A stretch of 10,385 nucleotides of DNA, taken from Elusimicrobiota bacterium (GTDB lineage: Bacteria > Elusimicrobiota > Elusimicrobia > JACQJN01). The stretch spans positions 1 through 10,385 of the forward strand of contig JACQJN010000093.1 of the NCBI GenBank assembly GCA_016205085.1. The letters are read 5' to 3'. The notes under the pieces are model-generated. The model worked only from the letters and a program-made list of their open reading frames with translations, was not told where the DNA came from and searched no databases. The position numbers and the translations under genes were made by a program. Positions 1-8,500 of this stretch are shown in pieces. Position 1 is the stretch's first letter; each line of letters opens with the position of its first letter.

Positions 1-774
1 CTAACTACCAACTACCAACTACCAACTACCGCTTCTAGTCAGGGGTTCGTGGGTTCGGCGCGGCAATCTTCAGAAAGAATTTTTAAGCTGGAAGTTTATC
101 AGCAGAGTACGTTTCACCAGGATGTAGGATTTCAGTTGGCGGACTTAAGTCAAGCGACTACCGCTCAGAGTGGATTGGGCTTTCCCACGCAAACCAATTT
201 GGATATTACGGCCGAGCAAAATGGCAATGCTTTGTTTACGAAATGGACGTATCAACCCTGGGAAAACATCCAGTATAGCTTTTTGTTCGGGGCTGGGAAT
301 TACACCTTGAAAATTCCTTCCACGTCAGTGACCAACACCTTGACGGGGGATCAAGTGGGGTTTAGCTATGGCGTTGGAGCCAAGGTAAATCTGTTCCCTG
401 ATACCGCAGTGACTCCGGCCCTGGCTTTCGATGCGGGGCTTTTGTGGACTCGATACTTTTTTAACGAGATGAATCAGGGGGGTCTGGGCACTTCTTCGGT
501 AGATGATCGGCTGGATTTATACCACACTCACGTGGTAATGCAGGGGAGTCACCGGTGGGGGAGATGGGAGCCTTTCGGGGGAGTGAAGTGGCTGCGGACC
601 CAGGCTCATCTAAAAGATCTAATCCAGGGATCAAAGGTGGGAGGGAAAGAAGACGCGGTGACGCCGTTTCTAGGCTTAAAATTTATGATTTATTCCCATG
701 AAAGCTTAATGCTGGAAGCTTCCTTTGTGAAAGGAGTTCAAGTCAATACGGGCTTGGAGCTTCGGTTTCAGTAA
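1..774 (+). CDS. Outer-membrane beta-barrel-like protein, 5' partial
   Basis: The frame is open from base 1 to the TAA at 772-774, giving 257 visible residues with no start that must be the true one. A GTG at 49 has an AGGGG (41-45) only 3 nt upstream, but a protein starting there would have no signal peptide, so the real start probably lies left of the window. The body alternates short polar and aromatic/hydrophobic stretches with Gly- and Asn-rich turns, including WTYQPWENIQYSFLFGAG, VGFSYGVGAKVNLF, PFGGVKWLR, VTPFLGLKFMIY and the last strand LMLEASF...GLELRFQ. This pattern fits transmembrane beta strands. The protein ends Phe-Gln rather than on the aromatic residue typical of BAM substrates. 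No family was recognised and the role (porin, adhesin or structural barrel) is unknown. The gene overlaps rplJ by one base (TAATG), so the two are probably co-translated. The first 30 bases of the frame are a 7-bp repeat array, so the N-terminus may be altered or the gene decapitated. Confidence 0.6.
   Translation, partial: LTTNYQLPTTASSQGFVGSARQSSERIFKLEVYQQSTFHQDVGFQLADLSQATTAQSGLGFPTQTNLDITAEQNGNALFTKWTYQPWENIQYSFLFGAGNYTLKIPSTSVTNTLTGDQVGFSYGVGAKVNLFPDTAVTPALAFDAGLLWTRYFFNEMNQGGLGTSSVDDRLDLYHTHVVMQGSHRWGRWEPFGGVKWLRTQAHLKDLIQGSKVGGKEDAVTPFLGLKFMIYSHESLMLEASFVKGVQVNTGLELRFQ
3..30. repeat. Tandem heptanucleotide array (AACTACC)x4
   Basis: Four perfect, contiguous copies of AACTACC occupy 3-9, 10-16, 17-23 and 24-30. 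Bases 1-2 (CT) differ by one base from the expected end of another unit (CC), so the array may continue left of the window with decay. The unit shares the pattern AACTnnC with the right-arm unit AACTCGC of the element at 10169-10257, and both have a strict 7-bp period. It may therefore be the right arm of a second inverted element whose left arm is outside the window. Seven is not a multiple of three, so in the open frame the array reads as changing peptide phases (LTTNYQLPTT). Confidence 0.85.
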
Positions 775-1313
775 TGCAACTGACAAAACAAGCGAAAAAG
801 GAACAATCTTCCAAGATGGCGCAAGAGGTTCGTTCCTGCAGCCAGTTTTTTTTCACCCATTATCATGGGTTGAAGTTCCAGGATATGGCAGAGCTGCGCA
901 AGAGACTCAAAGCCTTTCGCGGTGAGTACCGTATCGTTAAAAATAGTTTGGTGCGCCACGCCCTTAAAGAGGCCGGAATTCCGTTGCAGGAAGAAGATGT
1001 GTTGAGGGGCCCGGTTGGAATGGTGTTGGGGAAAAACGGAGACGCCACTGGAATCGCTAAGGTGCTCCAAACCTTTTCCAAGGAGTTTCCGGCCCTGAAA
1101 GTTAGAGCGGGATATGCCTTTGACCGATGGATGGGGCCGGAAGATTGTCGGAATCTTTCCAATCTGCAGAGTCGTCCGGAGCTGTTGCAAAGATTGGCAG
1201 GGGTTCTATACACCACGCTTTCTCAGATAGCGTCTGTTTTGGAAGCGCCACTGCGCGATTTTCTGTTAGCGGTGCGCGCCTTGCAAGATAAAAATAAACA
1301 CAGGGAGACTTGA
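774..1313 (+). CDS. rplJ: 50S ribosomal protein L10 (uL10)
   Basis: L10 anchors the L7/L12 dimers on 23S rRNA to form the stalk that recruits translation factors. The 179-residue product shows the N-terminal rRNA-binding domain, with the ELRKRLKAF and YRIVKNSLVRHAL segments matching the family's ELRK...VVKNTL.R.A pattern at residues about 40-65. A Gly-Pro-Val turn lies near 80 and a long C-terminal helix runs from about 132 to 172, where L12 N-termini dock. E. coli and Bacillus L10 are about 165 residues; the extra length here falls in that helix. The ATG at 774-776 shares a base with the preceding TAA. No Shine-Dalgarno sits at normal spacing (GGAG at 756-759 is 14 nt away), so translation probably depends on coupling. 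The usual neighbour rplA is absent, and so is an untranslated leader where L10 could bind for autoregulation. rplL follows after 3 nt. Confidence 0.97.
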   Translation: MQLTKQAKKEQSSKMAQEVRSCSQFFFTHYHGLKFQDMAELRKRLKAFRGEYRIVKNSLVRHALKEAGIPLQEEDVLRGPVGMVLGKNGDATGIAKVLQTFSKEFPALKVRAGYAFDRWMGPEDCRNLSNLQSRPELLQRLAGVLYTTLSQIASVLEAPLRDFLLAVRALQDKNKHRET

Positions 1314-1316
1314 GAA

Positions 1317-1718
1317 ATGACTACGAAGACAGAGGGTAAGGAAGCGATCGTGGAAGCTATTTCAAAGCTGACCGTCTTGGAATTGGCGGAGCTTGTGAAA
1401 GCCGTTGAGGAAAAATTCGGCGTGAAGGCCGCTCCGGTTGGCGTTCCCATGGCCGCGTCGGGCGCTGTGGCAGGTGGAGGAACCGTTGCTGCCGCGGTTG
1501 AGGAAAAAACAGACTACACTGTTGTGTTGACTGGTGCGGGAGACAAGAAGATTCAGGTGATCAAGCTGGTTCGTGAACTCACCGGCCTGGGATTGAAAGA
1601 GGCCAAGGATCTTGTGGAGGGAGCTCCGAAAACAATCAAGGAGGGAGTGCCCAAGGCTCAAGCAGAAGAATGGAAGAAAAAGCTGATTGAGTCCGGAGCC
1701 ACCGCAGAGTTGAAGTAG
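1317..1718 (+). CDS. rplL: 50S ribosomal protein L7/L12 (bL12)
   Basis: L12 is the multicopy stalk protein that contacts EF-Tu, EF-G, IF2 and release factors and stimulates their GTPase cycle. The 133 residues divide into an N-terminal dimerisation helix pair (about 5-36, with LTVLELAELVKAVEEKFGV), an Ala/Gly/Val-rich flexible hinge (about 37-64) and the globular factor-binding domain. That domain carries the hallmark TGLGLKEAKDLVE at about 88-100 and ends in the expected IESGATAELK. Length is normal to slightly long. AGGGAG at 1302-1307 lies 9 nt before the ATG and gives the gene its own ribosome binding site inside the end of rplJ, consistent with L12 being made in excess over L10. Only 24 nt separate its TAG from the preferred rpoB start. 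Confidence 0.98.
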   Translation: MTTKTEGKEAIVEAISKLTVLELAELVKAVEEKFGVKAAPVGVPMAASGAVAGGGTVAAAVEEKTDYTVVLTGAGDKKIQVIKLVRELTGLGLKEAKDLVEGAPKTIKEGVPKAQAEEWKKKLIESGATAELK

Positions 1719-1734
1719 TTGGACCCCGCAACAC

Positions 1735-1740
1735 AGAGGA
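1735..1740 (+). promoter_or_regulatory. Probable ribosome binding site for rpoB
   Basis: AGAGGA precedes the ATG at 1743. GAGG ends 3 nt before the start, which is short, but it is the best purine-rich match near either candidate start. It favours ATG 1743 over the TTG at 1719 that abuts the rplL stop codon. Confidence 0.45.
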
Positions 1741-1742
1741 TT

Positions 1743-4700
1743 ATGAATCAAATCAACTTTTCTAAGATTCCGCCCGCACAGAAGTTGCAGGACCTCCTGG
1801 AAATGCAGAAGAGATCTTTTGAAGATTTTCTTCAATTGGAAATTCCTCACGAGGAGAGAAAAATCCAAGGGCTGCAGGCCTCTTTCTTAGATGTATTTCC
1901 CATTGATTCTTCAGATGGAGGCATGGTGTTGGATTTCGTGAAGTATTCCTTGGGGGCGCCGCGTTACTCTTCTGTGGAGGAAGCGGCCATCCGCGACGGG
2001 ACCTATTCTGCGCCTTTGAAGGCCGTGTTACGGCTGTCTTCGAGGCAGCCCAGTGGCAAGCTTAAAGAAATTATCGAACAAGAGGTGGTGTTGTGTGAGC
2101 TGCCCCTGATGACGGAAAACGCCTCTTTCATCATCAATGGAGCGGAGCGGGTAGTGGTTAGCCAGCTGCACCGATCCCCAGGCATTATTTTTGAGGAAGA
2201 TGAGGAAAAAAAGATCTCTTCATTGGGGAAGAAGCTGTATTTTGCTCGCATTATTCCCTACCGCGGGGCTTGGATTGAGTTTGAGTTTGATCTCAACAAC
2301 GCCCTATATGTCCGCATGGATCGGAAGAAAAAGTTTCCCGCCACTACTTTCTTGAAGGCATGCGGTATTGAATCAGATGCGGAAATTCTACAGCTTTTTT
2401 ATCTTACGGAAGAGGTTTCCATTAAGGCAGGGCACACCGAACAGTATTTGAGAAGAATTGTGGCAGAAGATGTGGTGGACAAGTCTTCTGGGGAGGTGTT
2501 GGTGGAGGCCCGCCATCCGCTCACCCAGGAGGGGGTTCGCCGTCTTTTGGAAAAGAAGATCGCCTCCATCCGGTTGATTCAGGGAGACCCGGAGAAGGAC
2601 AGTCCCACCATTTTGGAAACTCTGCGCCGGGACCCATTCAAGTCCGTTAAAGAGGCTCAACAGGAAATATACAAGAAGATGCGTGGTCAGGAGTTCGTGG
2701 TTCCTGGCCAGGCGGAACAATATTTGGACAATCTGATTTTTAAGAACTTGCGCAAGTATGATTTAAGCTATGTCGGCCGATATAAAACATTTAAGAAGAT
2801 TCGGCTGTTCTTCGAACGCCTTGTGGGCATGAAAGAAAAGGTGGTGCGTGGTTATAAGATGCCGTCTGCTCGCGAAAGGATGTTAACGGTAGAGGATATT
2901 TTAGTTACGATGCAGTACGTCATCGCCTTAAATAATGGGGATACCACTTTTGAATATAAAGGAGAGAAATGCGCGATCGAAGTGGATGATATTGACCATC
3001 TGGGCAACCGAAGAGTTCGCGGGGTGGGAGAACTTCTGGAGAGCCAGATTCGCGTAGGTTTGTCTCAGATGTCTCGTGTCATCCGAGAGAGAATGAGTGT
3101 TCAAGACAAGGCCCTTTTGACCCCCCGCAGTCTCCTCAACGCGGCTCCAGTAGTCGGAATCCTTCGCAAGTTTTTCGGGACTTCTCAGCTTTCACAGTTT
3201 ATGGACCAGATCAATCCTTTGGCGGAGATGACGCATAAAAGACGCCTTTCTGCCTTGGGGCCCGGAGGACTTCATCGCAAGCGGGCTGGATTTGAGGTGC
3301 GAGATGTCCACTATACCCACTATGGCCGTATCTGTCCTATTGAAACCCCGGAAGGACCCAACATCGGGTTGATCACCAGTCTGGCCTGCCACGCTCGGGT
3401 GAATGAATATGGCTTGATTGAGTCTCCCTACCGAGAAGTGACTCACGGGAAGGTGACGGACAAGGTGGATTATTTGACTGCGGATCGGGAGAATGACGTC
3501 ATCGTGGCTCAGGCCAACGCCCCCCTGGAGGGGAATCGTCTGGCGGCAGATATGATTGCTTGCCGGCACCGTGGAGATTTTCCTCTAGTGGAACCTGTTA
3601 AGATACATTACATGGATATCTCCCCCATGCAGGTGGTATCGATCAGCGCGGCGTTGATTCCTTTCTTAGAGCATGACGATGCCAACCGGGCTCTCATGGG
3701 TTCCAATATGCAACGCCAAGCGGTGCCGTTGCTTGTGGCGGAACCGCCCTTGGTGGCTACGGGTGTTGAGGCCCGCGTGGCAGAAGATTCCGGGGCCATG
3801 ATTTTGGCCAAGCGTCCGGGAAAGGTAATTTATAGTTCTGCCGATATCGTTGCCGTGAACACGGAGGAAGGGGGGGAAGCTCAGGTAGATATTTACACTC
3901 TAAAAAAGTATCGACGTTCCAATCAGGACACCTGCATTAATCAGGTTCCGGTGGCCGAGGTGGGTCAGCGGGTCAGCAGGGCGGACGTATTGGTGGATGG
4001 TCCAGCCACCTCCCGGGGTCAGTTGGCGTTGGGAAAAAATCTTTTGGTGGCTTTTATGCCATGGGAAGGATATAACTTTGAAGATGCCATCTTGGTTTCG
4101 GAAAAATTGGTGAAAGAGGATATCTTTACCTCCATCCACATCCAGCAATTTGAGGTGGAGGCTAGGGACACGAAATTGGGCTCTGAGGAGATCACGCGTG
4201 ATATTCCCAATGTTGGCGCAGAGGCCCTGGAGTATTTGGATGAACAGGGAATCGTGATCCCTTCCACCATGGTTCGACCTGGTGATATTTTAGTGGGGAA
4301 GGTCACCCCGAAGGGAGAGCAGCAAATCACTCCTGAGGAGCGGTTGCTCAAGGTCATCTTTGGAAAGAAAGCGGAAGATGTGCAGGATGCCTCTCTTCGA
4401 GTCCCTCCAGGAGTCACGGGCAAGGTCATCGGGGTGCGTGTTTTTGTCCGCCGTGAAAAGCTCTCCAAGGTAGAAGAGAGGAAGCGCATGGAAGGAGTGG
4501 GGCAACGTTTGGAGGGCCAGATTGCGAACCTGAAAGCTCAGAGGAAGGAAGCTTTAACCCATTTGGAGAACGTCAAATCTTCTTCCAAACGCAAGGAAGA
4601 GGAGGAGCGCATCCAGCTTTTCTATAAGCTCATGGAGAAGAAATTCCGTGAGGATGCCCAAAGAGAGCAGGACAATATCAAACGCGGAGATGAGCTTCCT

Positions 4701-5540
4701 GTAACAGTCAATAAGGTGGTAAAGGTTTATATTGCTTCGCGGCGCAAGCTTCAGGTTGGTGACAAGGTGGCCGGGAGGCATGGGAATAAAGGGGTGATCG
4801 CCCGAATCTTGCCCTCGGAAGATATGCCTTTCTTGCCGGATGGTACCCCGGTGGATGTGGTCCTTTCGCCTTTGGGTGTTCCCTCCCGTATGAATGTGGG
4901 CCAGCTTTTGGAAACCATGCTGGGCTGGGCGGCCTATCATTTGAATACTCAGATGGTCTGTCCTGTTTTCGATGGGGCTAAGGAGGCGGAAGTGTTGGAG
5001 ATGGTCAAGAAGGCCAAGGAGGACCTGCGTAAAAGGGGAGTTCCGGAGAGATATCTGCCCAGTGATGATTGCCGGATCACCCTCTATGATGGGCGTACGG
5101 GGGAACCTTTCCAGGAAAAGGTGACGATCGGCTATATGTACTTGATGAAGCTGGTACACTTGGTGGAGGATAAAATCCATGCCCGCTCCACAGGTCCTTA
5201 TTCTTTGATCACCCGACAACCCCTGGGAGGCAAGGCCCAATTCGGAGGACAGAGATTCGGAGAAATGGAGGTGTGGGCCGTTGAAGGTTATGGAGCCGCA
5301 TATGCCCTGCAGGAATTTCTAACGGTCAAATCTGATGATGTGGTGGGAAGGGCTAAGATGTACGAGGCTATTATCAAGGGGGAACCTCCCCAACAACCGG
5401 GAGTCCCGGAGTCTTTTAAGGTTCTTGTGAAGGAGCTTCAGGCTCTTGGTTTGAATGTGGAGCTCTTGAAGCTCAAAAATGGGAAGGGGAAGGATGCCGG
5501 CACGGTCAGCGATGGGAAAAAAGCGGCCGCCAAAACCTGA
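1743..5540 (+). CDS. rpoB: DNA-directed RNA polymerase subunit beta
   Basis: Beta forms one pincer of RNA polymerase and part of the active site. Numbering from ATG 1743 (1265 residues), FSKIPPAQKLQDLLEMQKRSF matches the usual N-terminus. The in-frame TTG at 1719 would add 8 residues and cannot be excluded. The protrusion/lobe region has the conserved VDDIDHLGNRR. Rifampicin cluster I runs from G479 to L505, with Q485, D488, H498, R501 and S503 equal to the sensitive E. coli residues (Q513, D516, H526, R529, S531). VHYTHYGRICPIETPEGPN and GYNFEDAILVSE (E780, D781) follow. K1008 and K1016 in GDKVAGRHGNKG correspond to the E. coli catalytic-site lysines 1065 and 1073. Residues about 905-982 are a charged coiled coil at the E. 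coli beta-i9 position, but shorter. The clamp-binding C-terminus is intact (QPLGGKAQFGGQRFGEME, SFKVLVKELQ) and ends in a Lys/Ala-rich tail. One oddity is K513, where E or D is usual. Confidence 0.98.
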   Translation: MNQINFSKIPPAQKLQDLLEMQKRSFEDFLQLEIPHEERKIQGLQASFLDVFPIDSSDGGMVLDFVKYSLGAPRYSSVEEAAIRDGTYSAPLKAVLRLSSRQPSGKLKEIIEQEVVLCELPLMTENASFIINGAERVVVSQLHRSPGIIFEEDEEKKISSLGKKLYFARIIPYRGAWIEFEFDLNNALYVRMDRKKKFPATTFLKACGIESDAEILQLFYLTEEVSIKAGHTEQYLRRIVAEDVVDKSSGEVLVEARHPLTQEGVRRLLEKKIASIRLIQGDPEKDSPTILETLRRDPFKSVKEAQQEIYKKMRGQEFVVPGQAEQYLDNLIFKNLRKYDLSYVGRYKTFKKIRLFFERLVGMKEKVVRGYKMPSARERMLTVEDILVTMQYVIALNNGDTTFEYKGEKCAIEVDDIDHLGNRRVRGVGELLESQIRVGLSQMSRVIRERMSVQDKALLTPRSLLNAAPVVGILRKFFGTSQLSQFMDQINPLAEMTHKRRLSALGPGGLHRKRAGFEVRDVHYTHYGRICPIETPEGPNIGLITSLACHARVNEYGLIESPYREVTHGKVTDKVDYLTADRENDVIVAQANAPLEGNRLAADMIACRHRGDFPLVEPVKIHYMDISPMQVVSISAALIPFLEHDDANRALMGSNMQRQAVPLLVAEPPLVATGVEARVAEDSGAMILAKRPGKVIYSSADIVAVNTEEGGEAQVDIYTLKKYRRSNQDTCINQVPVAEVGQRVSRADVLVDGPATSRGQLALGKNLLVAFMPWEGYNFEDAILVSEKLVKEDIFTSIHIQQFEVEARDTKLGSEEITRDIPNVGAEALEYLDEQGIVIPSTMVRPGDILVGKVTPKGEQQITPEERLLKVIFGKKAEDVQDASLRVPPGVTGKVIGVRVFVRREKLSKVEERKRMEGVGQRLEGQIANLKAQRKEALTHLENVKSSSKRKEEEERIQLFYKLMEKKFREDAQREQDNIKRGDELPVTVNKVVKVYIASRRKLQVGDKVAGRHGNKGVIARILPSEDMPFLPDGTPVDVVLSPLGVPSRMNVGQLLETMLGWAAYHLNTQMVCPVFDGAKEAEVLEMVKKAKEDLRKRGVPERYLPSDDCRITLYDGRTGEPFQEKVTIGYMYLMKLVHLVEDKIHARSTGPYSLITRQPLGGKAQFGGQRFGEMEVWAVEGYGAAYALQEFLTVKSDDVVGRAKMYEAIIKGEPPQQPGVPESFKVLVKELQALGLNVELLKLKNGKGKDAGTVSDGKKAAAKT

Positions 5541-5552
5541 AGGAAGAGATGC

Positions 5553-5557
5553 GGAGG
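5553..5557 (+). promoter_or_regulatory. Ribosome binding site of rpoC
   Basis: GGAGG lies 4 nt before the ATG at 5562, in the 21-nt gap after the rpoB TGA (5538-5540). It is the strongest Shine-Dalgarno in the window. It shows that this organism uses SD-guided initiation, which makes its absence before rpsG notable. Confidence 0.8.
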
Positions 5558-5561
5558 TTAA

Positions 5562-8500
5562 ATGGCAAGTAGCTTATTGACGGCAGAAAGAAAGTTGTCG
5601 TTGAGTCCCAAGAGGAAGAAAAAACTGGAAGTGCTCAATTTCTTCGATTTTGATGCCATTCGACTCTCCTTGGCAAGTCCTGAACATATTAAGAATTGGT
5701 CGTTCGGTGAAGTGAAGAAGCCGGAGACGATCAATTACCGAACCTTAAAGCCCGAGAGAGACGGACTCTTCTGTGAGAGGATTTTTGGACCTGCCCATGA
5801 TTATGAGTGCGCTTGCGGCAAGTATCGCTGGGTAAAGTTCAAGGGAATCGTGTGTGACCGTTGCGGAGTGGAGGTGACGGAATCTAAAGTGCGCCGCGAA
5901 AGGATGGGGCATATTGAACTGGCAGTGCCGGTTCCTCATATTTGGTTTTTAAAAAAAACCCCTTCTCGGATCGGGATGGTTTTAAACATGAAGACGTCCG
6001 ACTTAGAGAGAGTCATTTATTATGCCAGCTATATTGTTCAAGAGGATCTGCAGGATACGGCGGGACGAGCGGTATTTAAGGTGCGGGACATCTTATCTGA
6101 AGAAGAAGTGAAAAAGGCCAGGGCGGAATATCACGGGAAACTCAAGGTCGGTATTGGGGCTGGGGCGGTGAGGCAACTTTTGGAGAAGGTGGATCCCGCC
6201 AAGGAAACGATTGAACTCAGATCTAAAATTCACACGGTGCAGTCGGAAGGAGAGAGAAGCCGGCTGATTAGAAGGCTAAGGATTTTGGAAGGTTTTGCGG
6301 AAAGCGGCAATCGGCCGGAGTGGATGATTTTAACCGTATTGCCGGTCATCCCACCGGAGCTTCGTCCTCTGGTGCCTCTGGAGGGGGGCAGATTTGCCAC
6401 TTCCGACTTGAATGATCTTTACCGCAGAATCATCAACCGCAATAATCGGCTCAAGCATATTGAAGCCTTGAGAGCTCCGGAAGTGATGGTTTATAATGAG
6501 AAGCGGTTGCTTCAGGAAGCCGTGGATGCCTTGATTGAAAATGGAGCCAGGGGTCGCGTAGTGATCGGGGCCGGCAACCGCCCCCTGAAATCTCTCTCGG
6601 ATATTTTAAAAGGGAAGCAGGGCAGGTTCCGTCAGAACCTTCTAGGAAAACGGGTGGATTATTCCGGGAGAAGCGTGATTGTGGTGGGGCCGAATCTCAA
6701 GCTCAGCCAGTGCGGACTTCCTAAAGAAATGGCGTTGGAACTTTTCAAACCCTTTATTATCCATGAACTGATGAAAAAAGAGAGCTTGACTCTTAAAGCG
6801 GCTAAAAGGATGTTCGAAAGGGTGCGCCCTGAAATTTGGGATATTTTGGAACAGGTCACCAAAAACCACATGGTGATGCTCAATCGCGCTCCCACCCTGC
6901 ACCGCCTTGGTATTCAGGCTTTTGAGCCTGTATTGATTGAGGGAAAATCCATCCAGCTTCATCCGCTTACCTGCGCCGCCTTTAACGCCGATTTTGACGG
7001 AGATCAGATGGCGGTGCACATTCCCCTTTCCCATGAAGCTCAATTGGAGGCCAGGCTCCTCATGTTTGCCTCCAACAATATTTTATCCCCCGCTTCAGGC
7101 AGACCTATCGCGACTCCTTCTCACGATATGGTCTTGGGAATTCATTATCTGACCAAATTCAAGGCGGGGGAGAGAGGGGAGGGAATGGTATTTGCCGATG
7201 CATCGGAAGTGACCTCCGCTTATCAGGCCGGCCGCGTAGATTTGCATGCCAGAGTTAAGGTGAGGGGCATCAACCAGATCAAGGAATCCCATCTGGAGGA
7301 CAAGAACTTGTGGAAGCCGGAGTTGTGGAAAGATTTCACCACGGTGGGACGTGTTTTATTCAACGAAGTGATTCCTTCCGAGATTGGTTTTTTGAATATG
7401 GCCCTAAGCAAAAGAGAACTTTCAGGGCTTGTGGAACGCTGCTATAGACAATTAGGAGCTTACCGCACGGTGCTTCTGCTGGATGATTTAAAGCGTCTGG
7501 GGTATCGCTATGCTACCCTGGCGGGTCTTTCCATCTCGGTCTCGGACATGAAGATTCCCCAAATCAAAAAGGAATTGATCAAACAAGCCAGAACTCAGGT
7601 CAAAGAGATTGAGCGCCAGTCCAAGGCTGGGGTGATTACGGAGAGTGAGCGCTATAACAAGATTATCGACATCTGGACCCATGTGACCGATAAGGTTTCA
7701 GATGTGATGTTTGAGGAGATGAAGCAACAGGAGTTTCGCCCCTACGATTCCAAGGAGCCTCGTTTCAATAGCATTTTTTTGATGGCGGATTCCGGAGCCA
7801 GGGGTTCTCGCCAGCAGGTCCGACAGCTGGCCGGCATGCGAGGATTGATGGCCAAACCACAGAAGAAACTTACCGGGGGTGTCGGCGAAATCATAGAATC
7901 CCCGGTTGTTTCCAATTTTAGGGAGGGTCTTACGGTCCTGGAATATTTTATTTCCACTCACGGGGGAAGGAAGGGTTTGGCGGATACGGCTTTGAAGACG
8001 GCGGACGCTGGATATCTGACGCGCCGGTTGGTGGATGTGGCGCATGATGTGGTCATTACAGAGGAGGATTGCGGCACGATCAATGGCATCCGTATAGGAC
8101 CCCTGTCTTCCGGGGAGGAGATCATTGAGGGGATTGAAGAAAGGCTTTTGGGCCGGGTGGTGTTGGAGAATATCACGATTTCCATTCCAGGGGCTCGTGG
8201 AAAAGTTCAGGAGGAGGTATTGGTCAAAGCGGGAGAGATGGTTACTCTTGAGATGTCTGAAAAAATCAAAAAGGCTGGCATAGAGTGGGCTCGGGTGAGG
8301 AGTGTCCTCACCTGTGAAGCAGAGTCGGGAGTTTGTGCCCGGTGTTATGGACTCAATTTGGCTACAGGGCGCATGGTGGAAGCTGGCGAGGCGGTTGGAA
8401 TTGTGGCAGCCCAGTCCATTGGGGAGCCCGGTACGCAGCTGACTTTAAGAACCTTCCATATCGGTGGAACAGCCTCGCGTGTCATCCGAAGGTCTCAAGT

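Noticed and set aside
1..30. CRISPR array at the left edge or before rpsG
   Set aside because: Units are 7 bp with no unique spacers of CRISPR length, no 24-37 bp repeats and no cas genes nearby.
714..735. Small hairpins (GGAAGCTTCC; TCCTTT-GTG-AAAGGA) upstream of rplJ as an L10-binding leader
   Set aside because: They lie in the coding sequence of the barrel gene, are mutually exclusive, are short enough for chance, and do not resemble the L10 leader or its rRNA target as far as I can tell.
3177..3257. Natural rifampicin resistance
   Set aside because: All main cluster I contact residues (Q485, D488, H498, R501, S503) equal those of sensitive E. coli. N518I and S522A equivalents are common natural variants.
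4554..5240. 228-codon open frame on the minus strand inside rpoB
   Set aside because: It is wholly antisense to highly conserved RpoB sequence, has no recognisable domain or ribosome binding site, and is His/Ile/Arg-rich as expected for a shadow frame. The same holds for the other minus-strand frames.
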